In this document: positions 1 to 9,168 of the stretch, piece by piece
How the letters are laid out: each line of letters starts with the position of its first letter
Numbering within the stretch: the stretch's first letter is position 1
Source of the DNA: a virus
Length of the DNA: 64,000 nt
Virus record (IMG/VR): IMGVR_UViG_3300027847_002834
Coordinates: 124,001 to 188,000 of that record
Strand: one strand, 5' to 3'
Notes under the pieces: model-generated
Told to the model about the DNA's origin: nothing
What the model saw: only the letters and a program-made list of their open reading frames with translations
The model's database searches: none
Program-made: the position numbers and the translations under genes

Positions 1-432
1 TTTAATTATATCATTTTTAGATCTTAGTTTAGACAATCTTTTGCTTTCCATCTTATATCGTCTATTTTTATTTTTAGATATACCAGCATAAAATACATCA
101 GCTAAAGTTATATCATATACAGAATTATTATCTATATTTCTTCTACAATAAAAATTAAATGAAATACTACCAGCCGATGATGACATGGAGCAGAACATCA
201 CTACATAATTTTTTACTTGCATATTATGTTTATCTTTAGGATAATCCACAGATATGGTTTTACCATGAGTTATATGACTAGGGTCTACAACTTTTAATTC
301 ATCATTAATAATATCAAGTGTTTTATTTGTAATTGGTCTAAACATATTAGCCAACGTATCAAATTCTCTAATTTGTATATGATGAGGCTTGTCTTTAAAA
401 AACCCTTCGGTTAGTATGAATTTATTATTCAT
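1..432 (-). CDS. Hypothetical protein, 3' end outside the window
   Basis: The minus-strand frame is open from an ATG at 432 to the window edge, giving at least 144 codons with no stop. The protein begins MNNKFILTEGFFKDKPHHIQ. The ATG overlaps the stop codon of the upstream gene in a TAATG arrangement, so the two are translationally coupled. The visible part mixes beta-type hydrophobic stretches with a basic end (RNKNKSIGAY reversed in order near the edge). I recognise no domain. Position in a block of probable virion genes suggests a structural or assembly role, which is inference only. Confidence 0.7.
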   Translation of the reverse strand, partial: MNNKFILTEGFFKDKPHHIQIREFDTLANMFRPITNKTLDIINDELKVVDPSHITHGKTISVDYPKDKHNMQVKNYVVMFCSMSSSAGSISFNFYCRRNIDNNSVYDITLADVFYAGISKNKNRRYKMESKRLSKLRSKNDIIK

Positions 433-1310
433 TATGTAATGTCTTTTTTCATAGTATCTATTATTTTCGTAAACAATTGCGGATGATATTTTGCTATAGC
501 TGGAGAAAATAAATCATTACCATTAATAGTAGATGCTCCCAATGTGGCCATAAATCTCATACCATCTTCAAACATAGAAAGACTTTGTACTCCAAATGTT
601 CTAATTATCTTAGATGCAAACTCATATGTTGTCAATCCATGCAGTACACCACTATCAGATAAACATCTAAGAAAGTCTTTAGCATCTGAAAAATCAAAAT
701 CAGTTAAATCAATATCAAAATCCTTAATAGTAATTTGAGATAGATTACCTGCCTTTTTGAATGCTTTACTTAGACTTGCATTAAAGAATGACTTCATTGT
801 AAATGTAGTTACAAGAAATCTTAATTTATTAATTTCCCCTGCATAACTACCCATTAGTCCATATCTCTTTGCAAATAATTTAATATAAATACTAGACATG
901 AAATCACAAATATCATTTTCAAATGCAGGCTTTATTGGTTTAACTGAATAATATGCACAGATGTAACCATAAATTATAATAGAATATAAATCTTGTGGGG
1001 GAATATTAAAAACATTCTTTCTCCCCCATACAGACATGTTTATTAAAATCTTTTTTGTGTTAGTATTAAATGCTGCGGGTAGAATATATTTTTGAATATC
1101 CACGAACGTATAATTTTTAAGGTCGTTACCCATTTGTCTCTGTACTAGTTCGTATGCAAAATTACCTTTTGCTTTATTCGAAAATAATTCTACAGTATCA
1201 AGAATTGCCTTTCTGCCTTCTTCTTCTACTTCGAATGAACTTAGCTTAGACTTTGGATAGTCTAAAATATTCTTAGCATTGTTTAATAAAACTAATTTTT
1301 GCTTAGCCAT
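432..1310 (-). CDS. Hypothetical protein (292 aa)
   Basis: A complete 292-residue reading frame coupled at both ends by one-base TAATG overlaps to its neighbours. The protein is soluble-looking and largely helical, with a hydrophobic stretch near residues 105-125 (YSIIIYGYICAYYS) that is too polar for a confident membrane helix. No catalytic motif is visible. It lies directly downstream of the gp53-like baseplate candidate and upstream of the partial gene, so a tail or baseplate role is possible, but the sequence itself does not show it. Confidence 0.75.
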   Translation of the reverse strand: MAKQKLVLLNNAKNILDYPKSKLSSFEVEEEGRKAILDTVELFSNKAKGNFAYELVQRQMGNDLKNYTFVDIQKYILPAAFNTNTKKILINMSVWGRKNVFNIPPQDLYSIIIYGYICAYYSVKPIKPAFENDICDFMSSIYIKLFAKRYGLMGSYAGEINKLRFLVTTFTMKSFFNASLSKAFKKAGNLSQITIKDFDIDLTDFDFSDAKDFLRCLSDSGVLHGLTTYEFASKIIRTFGVQSLSMFEDGMRFMATLGASTINGNDLFSPAIAKYHPQLFTKIIDTMKKDIT

Positions 1311-2101
1311 TAATTAGCATCCTCATCTTTAGCATATCTAACCTCTAAAATATCATTAACTTCTAATGTCCCATCCATTCCATCACCCAATGCGTTATCT
1401 ACTGCTTTCCATGATAATCGCTTTGCATCACCACTAATATCATCTATTAAAACATAATCTTTATTATATACAGGAAGAGCTGATAACTTGACCTGTGTAG
1501 GAGAAGCTATTGCAATATCTACCGATTCAGGATGCGGGACATAAGCCAAATCAATAAACCCATTATCTATGTTCGTATCGGTAAGATCAAATTTTTGTCT
1601 GATAAAAAATACACTTGTTGCCACTGTGGTTTCCTCTGCTGCAAAAATACTCAATTTAGGCTTAACTTTAGTTGAAAATAACTGAAGAGTTAACGTATTA
1701 GTATTAACTTCTGGAGATGCATCTAAATTAATCAAATTAACTGATATTTGATTATCTCTAGCTATATCCAAAATAGCCGAATGAGTAGGAACTAAAATTT
1801 CTGATTTTGTAAAATCTTCAATTGATGCCATGTCATTTATATATAGGAGCAATGTCCATAATCCAGTAACGCTATATTCTTCATATGAAAAATAATCTGG
1901 TCGGTAATGAAACTTCTGTTCTACTTTCTTCTTAACTGAATTCTTTAGAAGATAATATCTGAATTTTTCATATGTAACTATTTCAGGTGAAACAAACTGG
2001 ACAGTTACAGATCCTTCTTTTTTTAGGAATCTTCTTCTATGTTTATCGACATCAGTAATAAGATTCCTAAGCTTCTTTGCTTCAACATCTATTGTAGCCA
2101 C
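1310..2101 (-). CDS. Probable baseplate wedge protein, gp53-like
   Basis: The 263-residue protein has an N-terminal half that resembles the T4 gp53 family: a segment of the form FHYRPDYFSYEEYSVTGLW followed by LLLYINDMASIEDF. In that family a 'YRPD..SYE.YGT..LWWLLL..N' pattern is typical. The C-terminal half is beta-rich (residues about 135-263) and ends in a small acidic tail. In T4, gp53 helps lock baseplate wedges around the hub. The stop overlaps the next start by one base. The assignment rests on motif resemblance only; another virion protein is possible. Confidence 0.45.
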   Translation of the reverse strand: MATIDVEAKKLRNLITDVDKHRRRFLKKEGSVTVQFVSPEIVTYEKFRYYLLKNSVKKKVEQKFHYRPDYFSYEEYSVTGLWTLLLYINDMASIEDFTKSEILVPTHSAILDIARDNQISVNLINLDASPEVNTNTLTLQLFSTKVKPKLSIFAAEETTVATSVFFIRQKFDLTDTNIDNGFIDLAYVPHPESVDIAIASPTQVKLSALPVYNKDYVLIDDISGDAKRLSWKAVDNALGDGMDGTLEVNDILEVRYAKDEDAN

Positions 2102-2119
2102 TTATACGTCTCCTAGTTA

Positions 2120-2818
2120 CTAATATGGGAGAGTACCAACGACTTTCCCTGTTTCTGTAATCATTTTAATTTCAGGCTTAGGTGGAAGAACTGATGTAGA
2201 ATCTTTCTTCTTATCACTTGATCCCGGATACATATCTTTTCCCCATGTCATATTACATTCTTCAGTAGTAATAGTCGCTAACCCCATTATCCTTTCACGT
2301 TCGTCGTCATCAACAGGGTAAGTCTCTATTATATGCTTCCAATTCCCGCTTACGTGGTCAATAGGAAGGTTTAAGTATCCATTATGATACTTAGCATGTA
2401 AATCAGATAACAATGGCATACATCCTACTTTGTTTTGAAAATGTAATTCAATAACATCCTTACATATATCAAATGTACAGAAAGATAATCCTTTATTTAA
2501 TTTATCAGATATTACAGCTTTACAAATAGTAAAAAGGTTTATTGGATGGTGATGTATTTCAATGCTACATTCAGAAGATAACTCTTTAGTCAAAGAACAT
2601 GCATTCTTCCCTAAGTTTTCAACTAAATATCTTATCCATTGTTTATACTCTAAACTACTTCTAATCAATCGTTCAGTATTTTTTATAAACTTGATAAAAT
2701 CACTTTCAGCATAAAAACATTTTATACGGAGAGACAAAGTGAAGGGACTATCATTTACTTGTATAGTATTATCTTCTTCGTCGTTAGACTGTTGTATTAA
2801 TTCTTTTTCTAGATTCAT
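2120..2818 (-). CDS. Conserved phage protein with IEIHHHP motif
   Basis: A 232-residue protein. Residues about 85-125 contain IEIHHHPINLFTICKAVI and a later PLLSDLHAKYHNGYLNLPI segment. The pairing of a 'EIHHxPF.L.DI' motif with a 'PLS..HE..H.G....P' motif is, as I recall, seen in a widespread family of small proteins of large phages whose function is unknown; the histidines suggest a metal site. The start overlaps the end of the upstream 457-residue gene by about 35 bases. The C-terminal tail is Lys/Ser/Pro-rich and probably disordered. Recombination or nuclease function cannot be claimed from sequence. Confidence 0.6.
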   Translation of the reverse strand: MNLEKELIQQSNDEEDNTIQVNDSPFTLSLRIKCFYAESDFIKFIKNTERLIRSSLEYKQWIRYLVENLGKNACSLTKELSSECSIEIHHHPINLFTICKAVISDKLNKGLSFCTFDICKDVIELHFQNKVGCMPLLSDLHAKYHNGYLNLPIDHVSGNWKHIIETYPVDDDERERIMGLATITTEECNMTWGKDMYPGSSDKKKDSTSVLPPKPEIKMITETGKVVGTLPY

Positions 2819-4157
2819 TTACTGCATCCGTAAATCCATCGTGATACATAGATAGCCTGTTAATAGCTTCATTCTGTACATCCATGCTTTCTTTCATTTT
2901 CTTGAGATTAGTTCTCTTAAACTTACCAACTACTCGTTTAGTAAATCCTGATAAGGCTTCTAAATCTTTAAATAAATCTGAACCATTTAAACTATGGAAC
3001 AGATGTGAATATGGAATCTTTGTACACATTCCACCTTCATAATAAGAGCAAAAGATCAATTTCTGTTCGGTATCATTCATTACCCCAAAACTATTCCATC
3101 CTACTTTAAATAATTTTGAAACCTTAGCTGGGTCTGAAAAGAAATCTTGTTCTTGATGGCGAATATCATCTGCGCTCATTAAAACTATTGCCGCTGAATA
3201 TTTTTGATAACTTGGTCCTTGTGTACTCGATCTAAATGTACCCGCATCAATGTATCCTTTCTTATTCAAGAGAATATCTTTGTACAATGAAATATCCTCA
3301 CCATCTATAAAAATATTGGTAAATTTTCTAATCATTGTTCCAAAATAAGAATTAAGTTTTCCTGCAAATGCCCTAAATACTCCTTTATAAATAGAAGAAT
3401 ATTTATTAGCATAGTAATCATCAACTAGTACATCATATATGCTTGAAAAATTATTTGCTATCATTGGAACTACTTTAACACTTAATGGAATTGATCTTTC
3501 GTCAGGCTCACCACGGGTAGGAGCATCAAAATGTATCTTCTGTCTTACCTCTATCTTAGCGGTAATAGAAGTAGACGTAGGACGCAAATCTAACATCGTA
3601 CTAGTATCTACTCTAATATTAGTTGCTCCTTTTGAATATGTTGCCTTAGGAGCTTTATCTTTTTCTTTAGCTGCTGCAGCTACATCTCGCTCTGAATTCT
3701 GTATTAGTTTTTGGATATGGCGAATATCATCTACTATTGCCTCTAGACTATCTTTTGCGGCGACATAATCACCATATAACTTCGAGTCTTTATATCTGCG
3801 TTCGTTATCTGGGCCACCGCCAGAATGAGCTGTTGCCTTTCTTATAACTGCTAGAGCTTTATCTCTCTTTTTTGTGAGATCTGCTAAATCAGTTAGTTGT
3901 TGATTTAATTTCTCTTCTAATTCTTCTTTGTTATCTTCAAATAAAATTGCTTTATTTACATCAGTATCAGTAGACTCCAATCTGATCTCAGAAAATTTAC
4001 CAGTTATTCTATTTTGTGTAATATAAAACTGGAGAGTTCCACTTGAGACCGCTTCAGTTATGTGGTGCAGATAGTATAACTCTATAGTCTTTATCATACC
4101 GGGAAGATATCTCTCCTCAATATTACCTGAAATAATGGCGGGGTATACAAATATCAT
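2784..4157 (-). CDS. Hypothetical coiled-coil protein (457 aa)
   Basis: The 457-residue product starts MIFVYPAIISGNIEERYLPG and has a charged coiled-coil-forming region at about residues 75-170 (Glu/Lys/Gln-rich, with EELEEKLNQQLTDLADLTKK). The remainder looks globular and beta-rich, followed by a helical C-terminus. Length, lack of enzyme motifs and place in a run of virion-type genes suggest a structural protein. The 3' end overlaps the next gene by about 35 bases. No family is recognised. Confidence 0.7.
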   Translation of the reverse strand: MIFVYPAIISGNIEERYLPGMIKTIELYYLHHITEAVSSGTLQFYITQNRITGKFSEIRLESTDTDVNKAILFEDNKEELEEKLNQQLTDLADLTKKRDKALAVIRKATAHSGGGPDNERRYKDSKLYGDYVAAKDSLEAIVDDIRHIQKLIQNSERDVAAAAKEKDKAPKATYSKGATNIRVDTSTMLDLRPTSTSITAKIEVRQKIHFDAPTRGEPDERSIPLSVKVVPMIANNFSSIYDVLVDDYYANKYSSIYKGVFRAFAGKLNSYFGTMIRKFTNIFIDGEDISLYKDILLNKKGYIDAGTFRSSTQGPSYQKYSAAIVLMSADDIRHQEQDFFSDPAKVSKLFKVGWNSFGVMNDTEQKLIFCSYYEGGMCTKIPYSHLFHSLNGSDLFKDLEALSGFTKRVVGKFKRTNLKKMKESMDVQNEAINRLSMYHDGFTDAVNESRKRINTTV

Positions 4158-4172
4158 CTTTATAATCCTATT

Positions 4173-4463
4173 TTACCAAAGGGTAACAATATCTCTTTTT
4201 TTATTAACTTTTTTCTTTTTAAATTTTTGATTGATATTTTTCAATCTAGAAATTTTAGTTTGAGCCGTTGTCTCCTCAACAATAGCACTACTATCTTGAG
4301 GAGATTCAATAGCTTCTTCTACCTCAGGAGCTTGTGCAATTACAGTTACTGGTCGTTCAGTTAAATAATGTTTAACAATAGATTTCTTTTCAGATTCTAA
4401 TCTATCAGCAACCTCTTTATGAATTGCGGGCATTGCGGACATCTCGAGCATTTCGAGTACCAA
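4173..4463 (-). CDS. Small Lys-rich hypothetical protein
   Basis: A 96-residue frame that overlaps the last 47 bases of the upstream gene. The start is uncertain: ATGs at 4463 and a few codons inside (for example MPAIHKEV at about 4433) have no clear Shine-Dalgarno sequence. The middle is acidic and Pro/Ala-rich (APEVEEAIESPQDSS) and the end is strongly basic (KFKKKKVNKKRD). This charge split is typical of a small disordered accessory or assembly protein. Function unknown. Confidence 0.5.
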   Translation of the reverse strand: MVLEMLEMSAMPAIHKEVADRLESEKKSIVKHYLTERPVTVIAQAPEVEEAIESPQDSSAIVEETTAQTKISRLKNINQKFKKKKVNKKRDIVTLW

Positions 4464-5340
4464 CTTGCGCTTTCGAAGGCTCTAATCCATGTCGTTTATA
4501 TAAATCAGCAAGAGCACGTTCATATTGAGAAGCAGAAGTAATCTTTCCAGCTGAAACAGCTTGTTTTAAACGAAGAACTCCAATTTTTAAATCGCTATTT
4601 CTTCCTGTTCCTATTCTAGATACCTTTCTAGCAGCATTAGCCATAGTTGTTCTCAAACTATTAGAAATATTTAATGGATTTAAATGTCTAACAGCTTTTT
4701 TTATTCCATGTGTAGTGTCTGTTTTATCTCTGTTATACTTTCTACCAACGGCATGGACAATGAAACCTTCTTGGAGTGTTCCTGAGTCATCAACTTTTTC
4801 ACATGTTAATGCTAAACGAACTATTGCATCTCTATTCATCTTATGTGCCTTTTCAAGAATCTGACACTCAAAACTACAAGTAGAATTTATAGATTCACTT
4901 TCAAGCAAAGGAATACCGATTAGACAATTATCTAATGATATCTGCATAAACTTCTCATGAATTATTTTTCCTTGAAATGAATCTAGGTCTGTAATGTTTC
5001 TAGATGTAGATTCTGAGATTATATAATTCTTTAAACTAGTTTTTACACTATTCTTTGATAACATATCAGATGCTAACATTTTACTTTTCTTCGCAGTATT
5101 AACTGCTGATTCTTGTAAAGTCTTAACTGTATTAGGAATAACTCTATTTTTTGGTTTATAACCAACATGATTCCAATACTCAAACAAATTACTTAATAAT
5201 CCAGCCTTTAATACACAATATTCCCGATATGCACTTCCTTCACGAATAATGTTTCTGGCATGGCCATTAAATAAAATTGAGTCAATAGAATACCAGTTTT
5301 CCAAGTTAGTTGAAACCCTTGTTTTAAATGTCTTATCCAT
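4417..5340 (-). CDS. Hypothetical protein (307 aa)
   Basis: A 307-residue reading frame starting MDKTFKTRVSTNLENW. The second half is rich in Arg, Lys and Ala (HLNPLNISNSLRTTMANAAR and later repeats of NARD/RNAR at the extreme C-terminus), suggesting nucleic-acid or capsid/tail contact. No membrane segment or enzyme motif is visible. A 64-base spacer separates it from the upstream gene. Function not recognised. Confidence 0.7.
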   Translation of the reverse strand: MDKTFKTRVSTNLENWYSIDSILFNGHARNIIREGSAYREYCVLKAGLLSNLFEYWNHVGYKPKNRVIPNTVKTLQESAVNTAKKSKMLASDMLSKNSVKTSLKNYIISESTSRNITDLDSFQGKIIHEKFMQISLDNCLIGIPLLESESINSTCSFECQILEKAHKMNRDAIVRLALTCEKVDDSGTLQEGFIVHAVGRKYNRDKTDTTHGIKKAVRHLNPLNISNSLRTTMANAARKVSRIGTGRNSDLKIGVLRLKQAVSAGKITSASQYERALADLYKRHGLEPSKAQVGTRNARDVRNARNS

Positions 5341-5404
5341 AGTATAAGTAATCCTTGTGTATTTTTCGATAATAAAAAATCTTTTATTTTTGTTCTGTTA
5401 GTAT

Positions 5405-5842
5405 TCAATCAAGTAAATCCGATAAGAGGGATCTATCTGGAATATCTTCCTTGTTCCTATTAGCTCTGTGTTCCATTCCTGTTATTTCATTATCAGTAAA
5501 CAATAAACAAAATTCAGAACTATTCTCAACTATGACAGCATAGTAAAAGTCTTTTGCTTTCCAATGCCTCTTATTTTTATTTGGTACTTGTTCTATTCGG
5601 CCTAGTTTTTTAGAACTTCCGAATATTTTAGAGAATAATCCTGTATCTCGTTCTATGCAATCTTCTTTATTTTTTGATGTTCTAACCAATGCTCTATCAT
5701 ATTCTTCATGTGTGAGTAACCAACATCTTTCATTTGAGCCATTTGAGTCTTCAACCCAAATGGCATAATAAGCATTTTTAGCATTAGTGAATACAGGTTT
5801 ATCTCTATTTATTATCTCTGTAACTATTCCCATTTTCGACAT
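5405..5842 (-). CDS. Hypothetical protein with internal duplication
   Basis: The 145-residue protein contains two similar halves. Residues about 20-70 (AYYAIWVEDSNG...CWLLTHEEYDRAL...SKNKEDCIERD) match the pattern of residues about 93-140 (FYYAVIVENSS...CLLFTDNEITGM..RANRNKEDIPDRS). Each unit has a YYA-hydrophobic-V-E strand, a 'LLxTxxE' step and an 'xNKEDIxxR' end. This looks like a tandem duplication of a small alpha/beta domain. It lies just downstream of the UvsX gene (12 bases apart), so it may act in recombination, but no function is known to me. Confidence 0.7.
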   Translation of the reverse strand: MSKMGIVTEIINRDKPVFTNAKNAYYAIWVEDSNGSNERCWLLTHEEYDRALVRTSKNKEDCIERDTGLFSKIFGSSKKLGRIEQVPNKNKRHWKAKDFYYAVIVENSSEFCLLFTDNEITGMEHRANRNKEDIPDRSLLSDLLD

Positions 5843-5853
5843 TTTTAATTCTC

Positions 5854-7149
5854 CTATTCAATTACGGCTTTATAACGATCTATAATTTCTGTTTGAATTG
5901 TCTCTTGTACTGCTGCGTCAAACTCTTTTGCAAACTCGGGATTTTCATTATATTTAACTAAACAATTTTTAGTCCCTTGCCATTTTACTTCTGGACATGT
6001 AATCAATTTACCCCATGCTCCAGGTTGTATTCTTTTATGATTTACTAATAAGTTATAATTAGTCCAAAAATTAGAAATGCCAGTATTGAAATCAACAACT
6101 AACTGGATAATTACATTTGGGGGAAATAACTTATTCTTTACACATTTAGCATCTATCATTACACCATCAAATCCCCATTGATCATATTTAAGATCAGATT
6201 TGACTTTCAATAGTAATAAATGAAATGCATTATATTCAATAGCCTTGCCTCCTGGCATAACTCTATTCTGGCCTAAGTATCTCAAAGGATTGGCTGTTTT
6301 AAATTGTCCTATATCAATTTTATCTCTTAATTGATTGATTGCTATAAGGCTAATATTACTCTTTCTCATTTTAGAAATATATCTAGGTAAACAAGATGAT
6401 AAAATTCTAGCCTTTAAACCCATTGTTTTTGCAGGGTCAGTTTCTTCACTCTCTCTTTCTTTATCCGTTGACGTATTTGCAATGGAATCCCATGCTACTA
6501 TAGCTGGATAGTCTTCAATGCCTTTACTTATCTTGTATGCCATAGTACCTTGAATAGTCTTGAAAACCTTCTCAACCGATATATCAGTTGAAATTTTTAA
6601 TCGTCTGGCACCCATTGATGCACCACGTTCCACTGTCATAGCTTCCTCTGAATCCAGGAACTTGTGTAGCAATTTACCATTAAACTTTTTCTGACTAGTG
6701 CCTATAATCTGAGCTAGGAGTGCAGACTTAAATGTTCCTGGTTCCCCAACAATAATTGAAAATGCACCACATGCAAATCCTCCACCCAAAATAGCATCTA
6801 ATACATCTACTCCTGTTGGGAAAGTTTCTATGATTCCTGAACTCTGACTTATATCTGCCTTTGTTTCTAAGAACTCAGAAAAGTCATCAAGTAATTCATC
6901 ACTCTGAACTTGTTCTTCGTCAGATAGACCATTATCTTTCCAATTGTTGTCTGGCTTTAATACTTCTACTTCTTGATCTTTCTTAGAATCTATTAATTTC
7001 TGTTCGTCTTCATTTAAATTGAGAGTCATGCTCTCTAATGATTTTTTTGCAGCAGCATTAAGTTCATGTTCTGCATTTTCATCAAATAGCTCTTCAACGC
7101 TATCAACAGTATCTACATCGTCAGGACCTATGGTTATCTCTTTAGGCAT
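5854..7149 (-). CDS. uvsX: UvsX/RecA-family recombinase
   Basis: The 431-residue protein is a RecA-fold strand-exchange ATPase of the phage UvsX type. After an acidic, probably disordered N-terminal extension (about residues 1-105), the core begins with TGVDVLDAILGGGFACGAF and the Walker A motif GEPGTFKS at 135-142, close to the T4 UvsX form rather than the bacterial GPESSGKT. A Walker B-type strand PAIVAWDSIAN and a polar INQLRDKI segment (loop 1 region) follow. It would coat ssDNA and promote recombination-dependent replication and repair. It sits in the minus-strand block between an actin-like gene group and a duplicated small protein. Confidence 0.92.
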   Translation of the reverse strand: MPKEITIGPDDVDTVDSVEELFDENAEHELNAAAKKSLESMTLNLNEDEQKLIDSKKDQEVEVLKPDNNWKDNGLSDEEQVQSDELLDDFSEFLETKADISQSSGIIETFPTGVDVLDAILGGGFACGAFSIIVGEPGTFKSALLAQIIGTSQKKFNGKLLHKFLDSEEAMTVERGASMGARRLKISTDISVEKVFKTIQGTMAYKISKGIEDYPAIVAWDSIANTSTDKERESEETDPAKTMGLKARILSSCLPRYISKMRKSNISLIAINQLRDKIDIGQFKTANPLRYLGQNRVMPGGKAIEYNAFHLLLLKVKSDLKYDQWGFDGVMIDAKCVKNKLFPPNVIIQLVVDFNTGISNFWTNYNLLVNHKRIQPGAWGKLITCPEVKWQGTKNCLVKYNENPEFAKEFDAAVQETIQTEIIDRYKAVIE

Positions 7150-7215
7150 TTATAACTTCCTCATCTATTCTACAAGTGTTAAACTTATTGTTAATTTATT
7201 CTTAATCGCCATTTA

Positions 7216-7584
7216 TTAATCCTTAGTTGAAACTTTAAGACCTTCCGATTCTAGTCTCGCTACAATGTCTCTAACGCCCAATTCTTCATCACCACCCGCA
7301 GCACTTAGCTTTCTTCTCACTTCAATTTCTTGTAGAATAAGTTTATTAATTTCTTGATTCATTGTTAAAATAGTAGAGAAGAAAGATGTAGTCGTTTTAA
7401 CTTTTTCTTCCATTATGAACTTATGTTTATAATCCATATCCTTAGGAAAAATAGCAGAGACCCCATCTTTCAAATCATATAGATCTTGTAGATCAGTTTC
7501 TATTCTTGCTTTCTTCTCAGTTAGATCAGCTAACAGTTCATAAATTTTAGGATCAATTTTATCTACTGCAAAATCATCTGCCAT
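7216..7584 (-). CDS. Hypothetical helical protein
   Basis: A 122-residue, mostly alpha-helical protein with heptad-like segments (ELLADLTEKKARIETDLQDL and later EINKLILQEIEVRRKL). It is placed two bases after the actin-like gene and 66 bases before uvsX. UvsY, the T4 mediator of UvsX loading, is a small helical protein of similar size (137 aa) and this gene is next to uvsX, so a UvsY-like role is worth testing, but I see no diagnostic motif. Confidence 0.65.
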   Translation of the reverse strand: MADDFAVDKIDPKIYELLADLTEKKARIETDLQDLYDLKDGVSAIFPKDMDYKHKFIMEEKVKTTTSFFSTILTMNQEINKLILQEIEVRRKLSAAGGDEELGVRDIVARLESEGLKVSTKD

Positions 7585-7586
7585 TA

Positions 7587-8648
7587 TTAATCCCCATAAT
7601 CAGATATACCCTTTATTAATAATCCCTCCGCTACACATGCTAGAGGATCTTGAGCATGAACTATGTCCTGTATCTCAAATGGAAATTCATCATAATCACC
7701 AATGATCCCTTTAAACATATCCATGAACCCTTTAGCCATACTAGTTCCACCAGATACAACCACAGGGACCGATTCGGGCAATTGAACGTCCTGTAGTTCA
7801 TTGTCTAATTTATCTTTAATGGTGTCTAATGCATATGTTATTAAATTCTGATAGTAATAACAAATAGCTTCTCTAATTCTACGTTCTTTTTTGTTTCCTT
7901 GTTTATAATCCGAAATATCTGTATTATTTTCTTTTATTGATGTGATTCTGTTTGGAACTGTTCCAAATTGTCTAGCTACATTGTCGTCAATCCAATCTCC
8001 ACCTCTACCAACACTAAATTCCAAAACTAGATTTCCTTTAAAAGACATAGCACAATTCGTCATACCCGACCCAAATGAAAATGAAAGCCCAGTAAAATTA
8101 CTATCTGAACATTCATTATATATTATAGCCATTGCTTCATTGACAGGAACTGCTTTATATCCTAACTCGTTGAATATTCGCTTAAATACATTTGTATGGT
8201 ACAAGATATCATTATTAGAATCTATTGATGCAGCAGGAATTGAATAATAACATATTCCGTTTTTGGTTCGACCAACTAAATGTTCCATAACTAATGCAAG
8301 AACATCTAATGAATCAACATCTGATGATGATATAAGACCGTCTTTCATTGGTCTCTTTACAGGATTACCAAAAATATTAGCCATCCTATAAGCATCTTCT
8401 GATATGATGTATATCATATCTTCTGTTTCAACATAACTAAGTTGAGTTAAATCGGAAACATTTGACGAATCCTTTTCAATTGGAAGATACATATTTCTGA
8501 TACTTTTTACTGATATAGCCGAATCATTATCATCCTGTCGGGCACAAACTAAGTTCATTGTACCCACATCGAGTCCAATAATATCTAGCTTTTCTTCTTG
8601 TTTAGATGTTAAATCTGTTATTTCGGATTCATCTTTTTTCTTTGGCAT
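7587..8648 (-). CDS. Actin/Hsp70-superfamily ATPase (ParM/MreB-like)
   Basis: The 353-residue protein shows the actin-fold ATPase signature: a phosphate-1 motif GLDVGTMN at residues 25-32, a phosphate-2 motif FSFGSGMTN near 190-198, and an adenosine motif VVSGGTSMAKGF near 300-311. Length and motif order fit ParM/MreB-type filament-forming actin homologues or a truncated Hsp70 ATPase domain lacking the substrate domain. Phage actin-like proteins are known in a few systems, where they move or position phage DNA. It overlaps the upstream 172-residue gene by 20 bases, which suggests the two work as a pair, possibly an ATPase and its adaptor. Confidence 0.8.
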   Translation of the reverse strand: MPKKKDESEITDLTSKQEEKLDIIGLDVGTMNLVCARQDDNDSAISVKSIRNMYLPIEKDSSNVSDLTQLSYVETEDMIYIISEDAYRMANIFGNPVKRPMKDGLISSSDVDSLDVLALVMEHLVGRTKNGICYYSIPAASIDSNNDILYHTNVFKRIFNELGYKAVPVNEAMAIIYNECSDSNFTGLSFSFGSGMTNCAMSFKGNLVLEFSVGRGGDWIDDNVARQFGTVPNRITSIKENNTDISDYKQGNKKERRIREAICYYYQNLITYALDTIKDKLDNELQDVQLPESVPVVVSGGTSMAKGFMDMFKGIIGDYDEFPFEIQDIVHAQDPLACVAEGLLIKGISDYGD

Positions 8649-9147
8649 CTTCTTTTCCTATATTCTTAAGGTTTTTTATTCTGTCTTTTATGTTTTTTAG
8701 TGGTTTCTTCTGTTTAGTATTTACTACACCCTTTACAGACATTCCACCTGTATCAATAGTTGGAATATAATCATCAACATCATTCTTGTTAGTTCTTTGT
8801 TTAGATGTATCATCATTTCCAGATACAACAATTCCACTAGTCACCAATATCTGAAGTTGGTCATTTATTAGAGCTAAAGACTTATCTAAAGATCCAGATT
8901 TATCATTAACTAATTTTTCCAATTCACTAAACCGTTTATTAACACTAGATCTTAATCTATTTATAGATTTTTCAATTGTTGGTGCATCTGTATCTTCTTC
9001 ATCATTACCAAGAACAGGAATATTATATTGATTGTGCATAAGGTCACACATCATGTCAAGATTTTCTAATACCCGTCCTTCCCAATTTATCTTAAGTTTT
9101 TCAGCATCCCTTTCAAGTTGCTTGGTTCTCGCTTTTATATTACTCAC
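8629..9147 (-). CDS. Hypothetical partner gene of the actin-like ATPase
   Basis: A 172-residue protein with a helical N-terminal half (about residues 1-105, including heptad-like INRLRSSVNKRFSELEKLV) and a charged, Lys-rich C-terminal tail (KQKKPLKNIKDRIKNLKNIG). It overlaps the start of the actin-like gene by 20 bases. In ParM-type systems a small DNA-binding adaptor is encoded next to the filament protein; the basic tail would fit that, but order and motifs differ and this remains inference. Confidence 0.65.
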   Translation of the reverse strand: MSNIKARTKQLERDAEKLKINWEGRVLENLDMMCDLMHNQYNIPVLGNDEEDTDAPTIEKSINRLRSSVNKRFSELEKLVNDKSGSLDKSLALINDQLQILVTSGIVVSGNDDTSKQRTNKNDVDDYIPTIDTGGMSVKGVVNTKQKKPLKNIKDRIKNLKNIGKEDAKEKR

Positions 9148-9168
9148 ATTCCACTCAATATGTTATGA

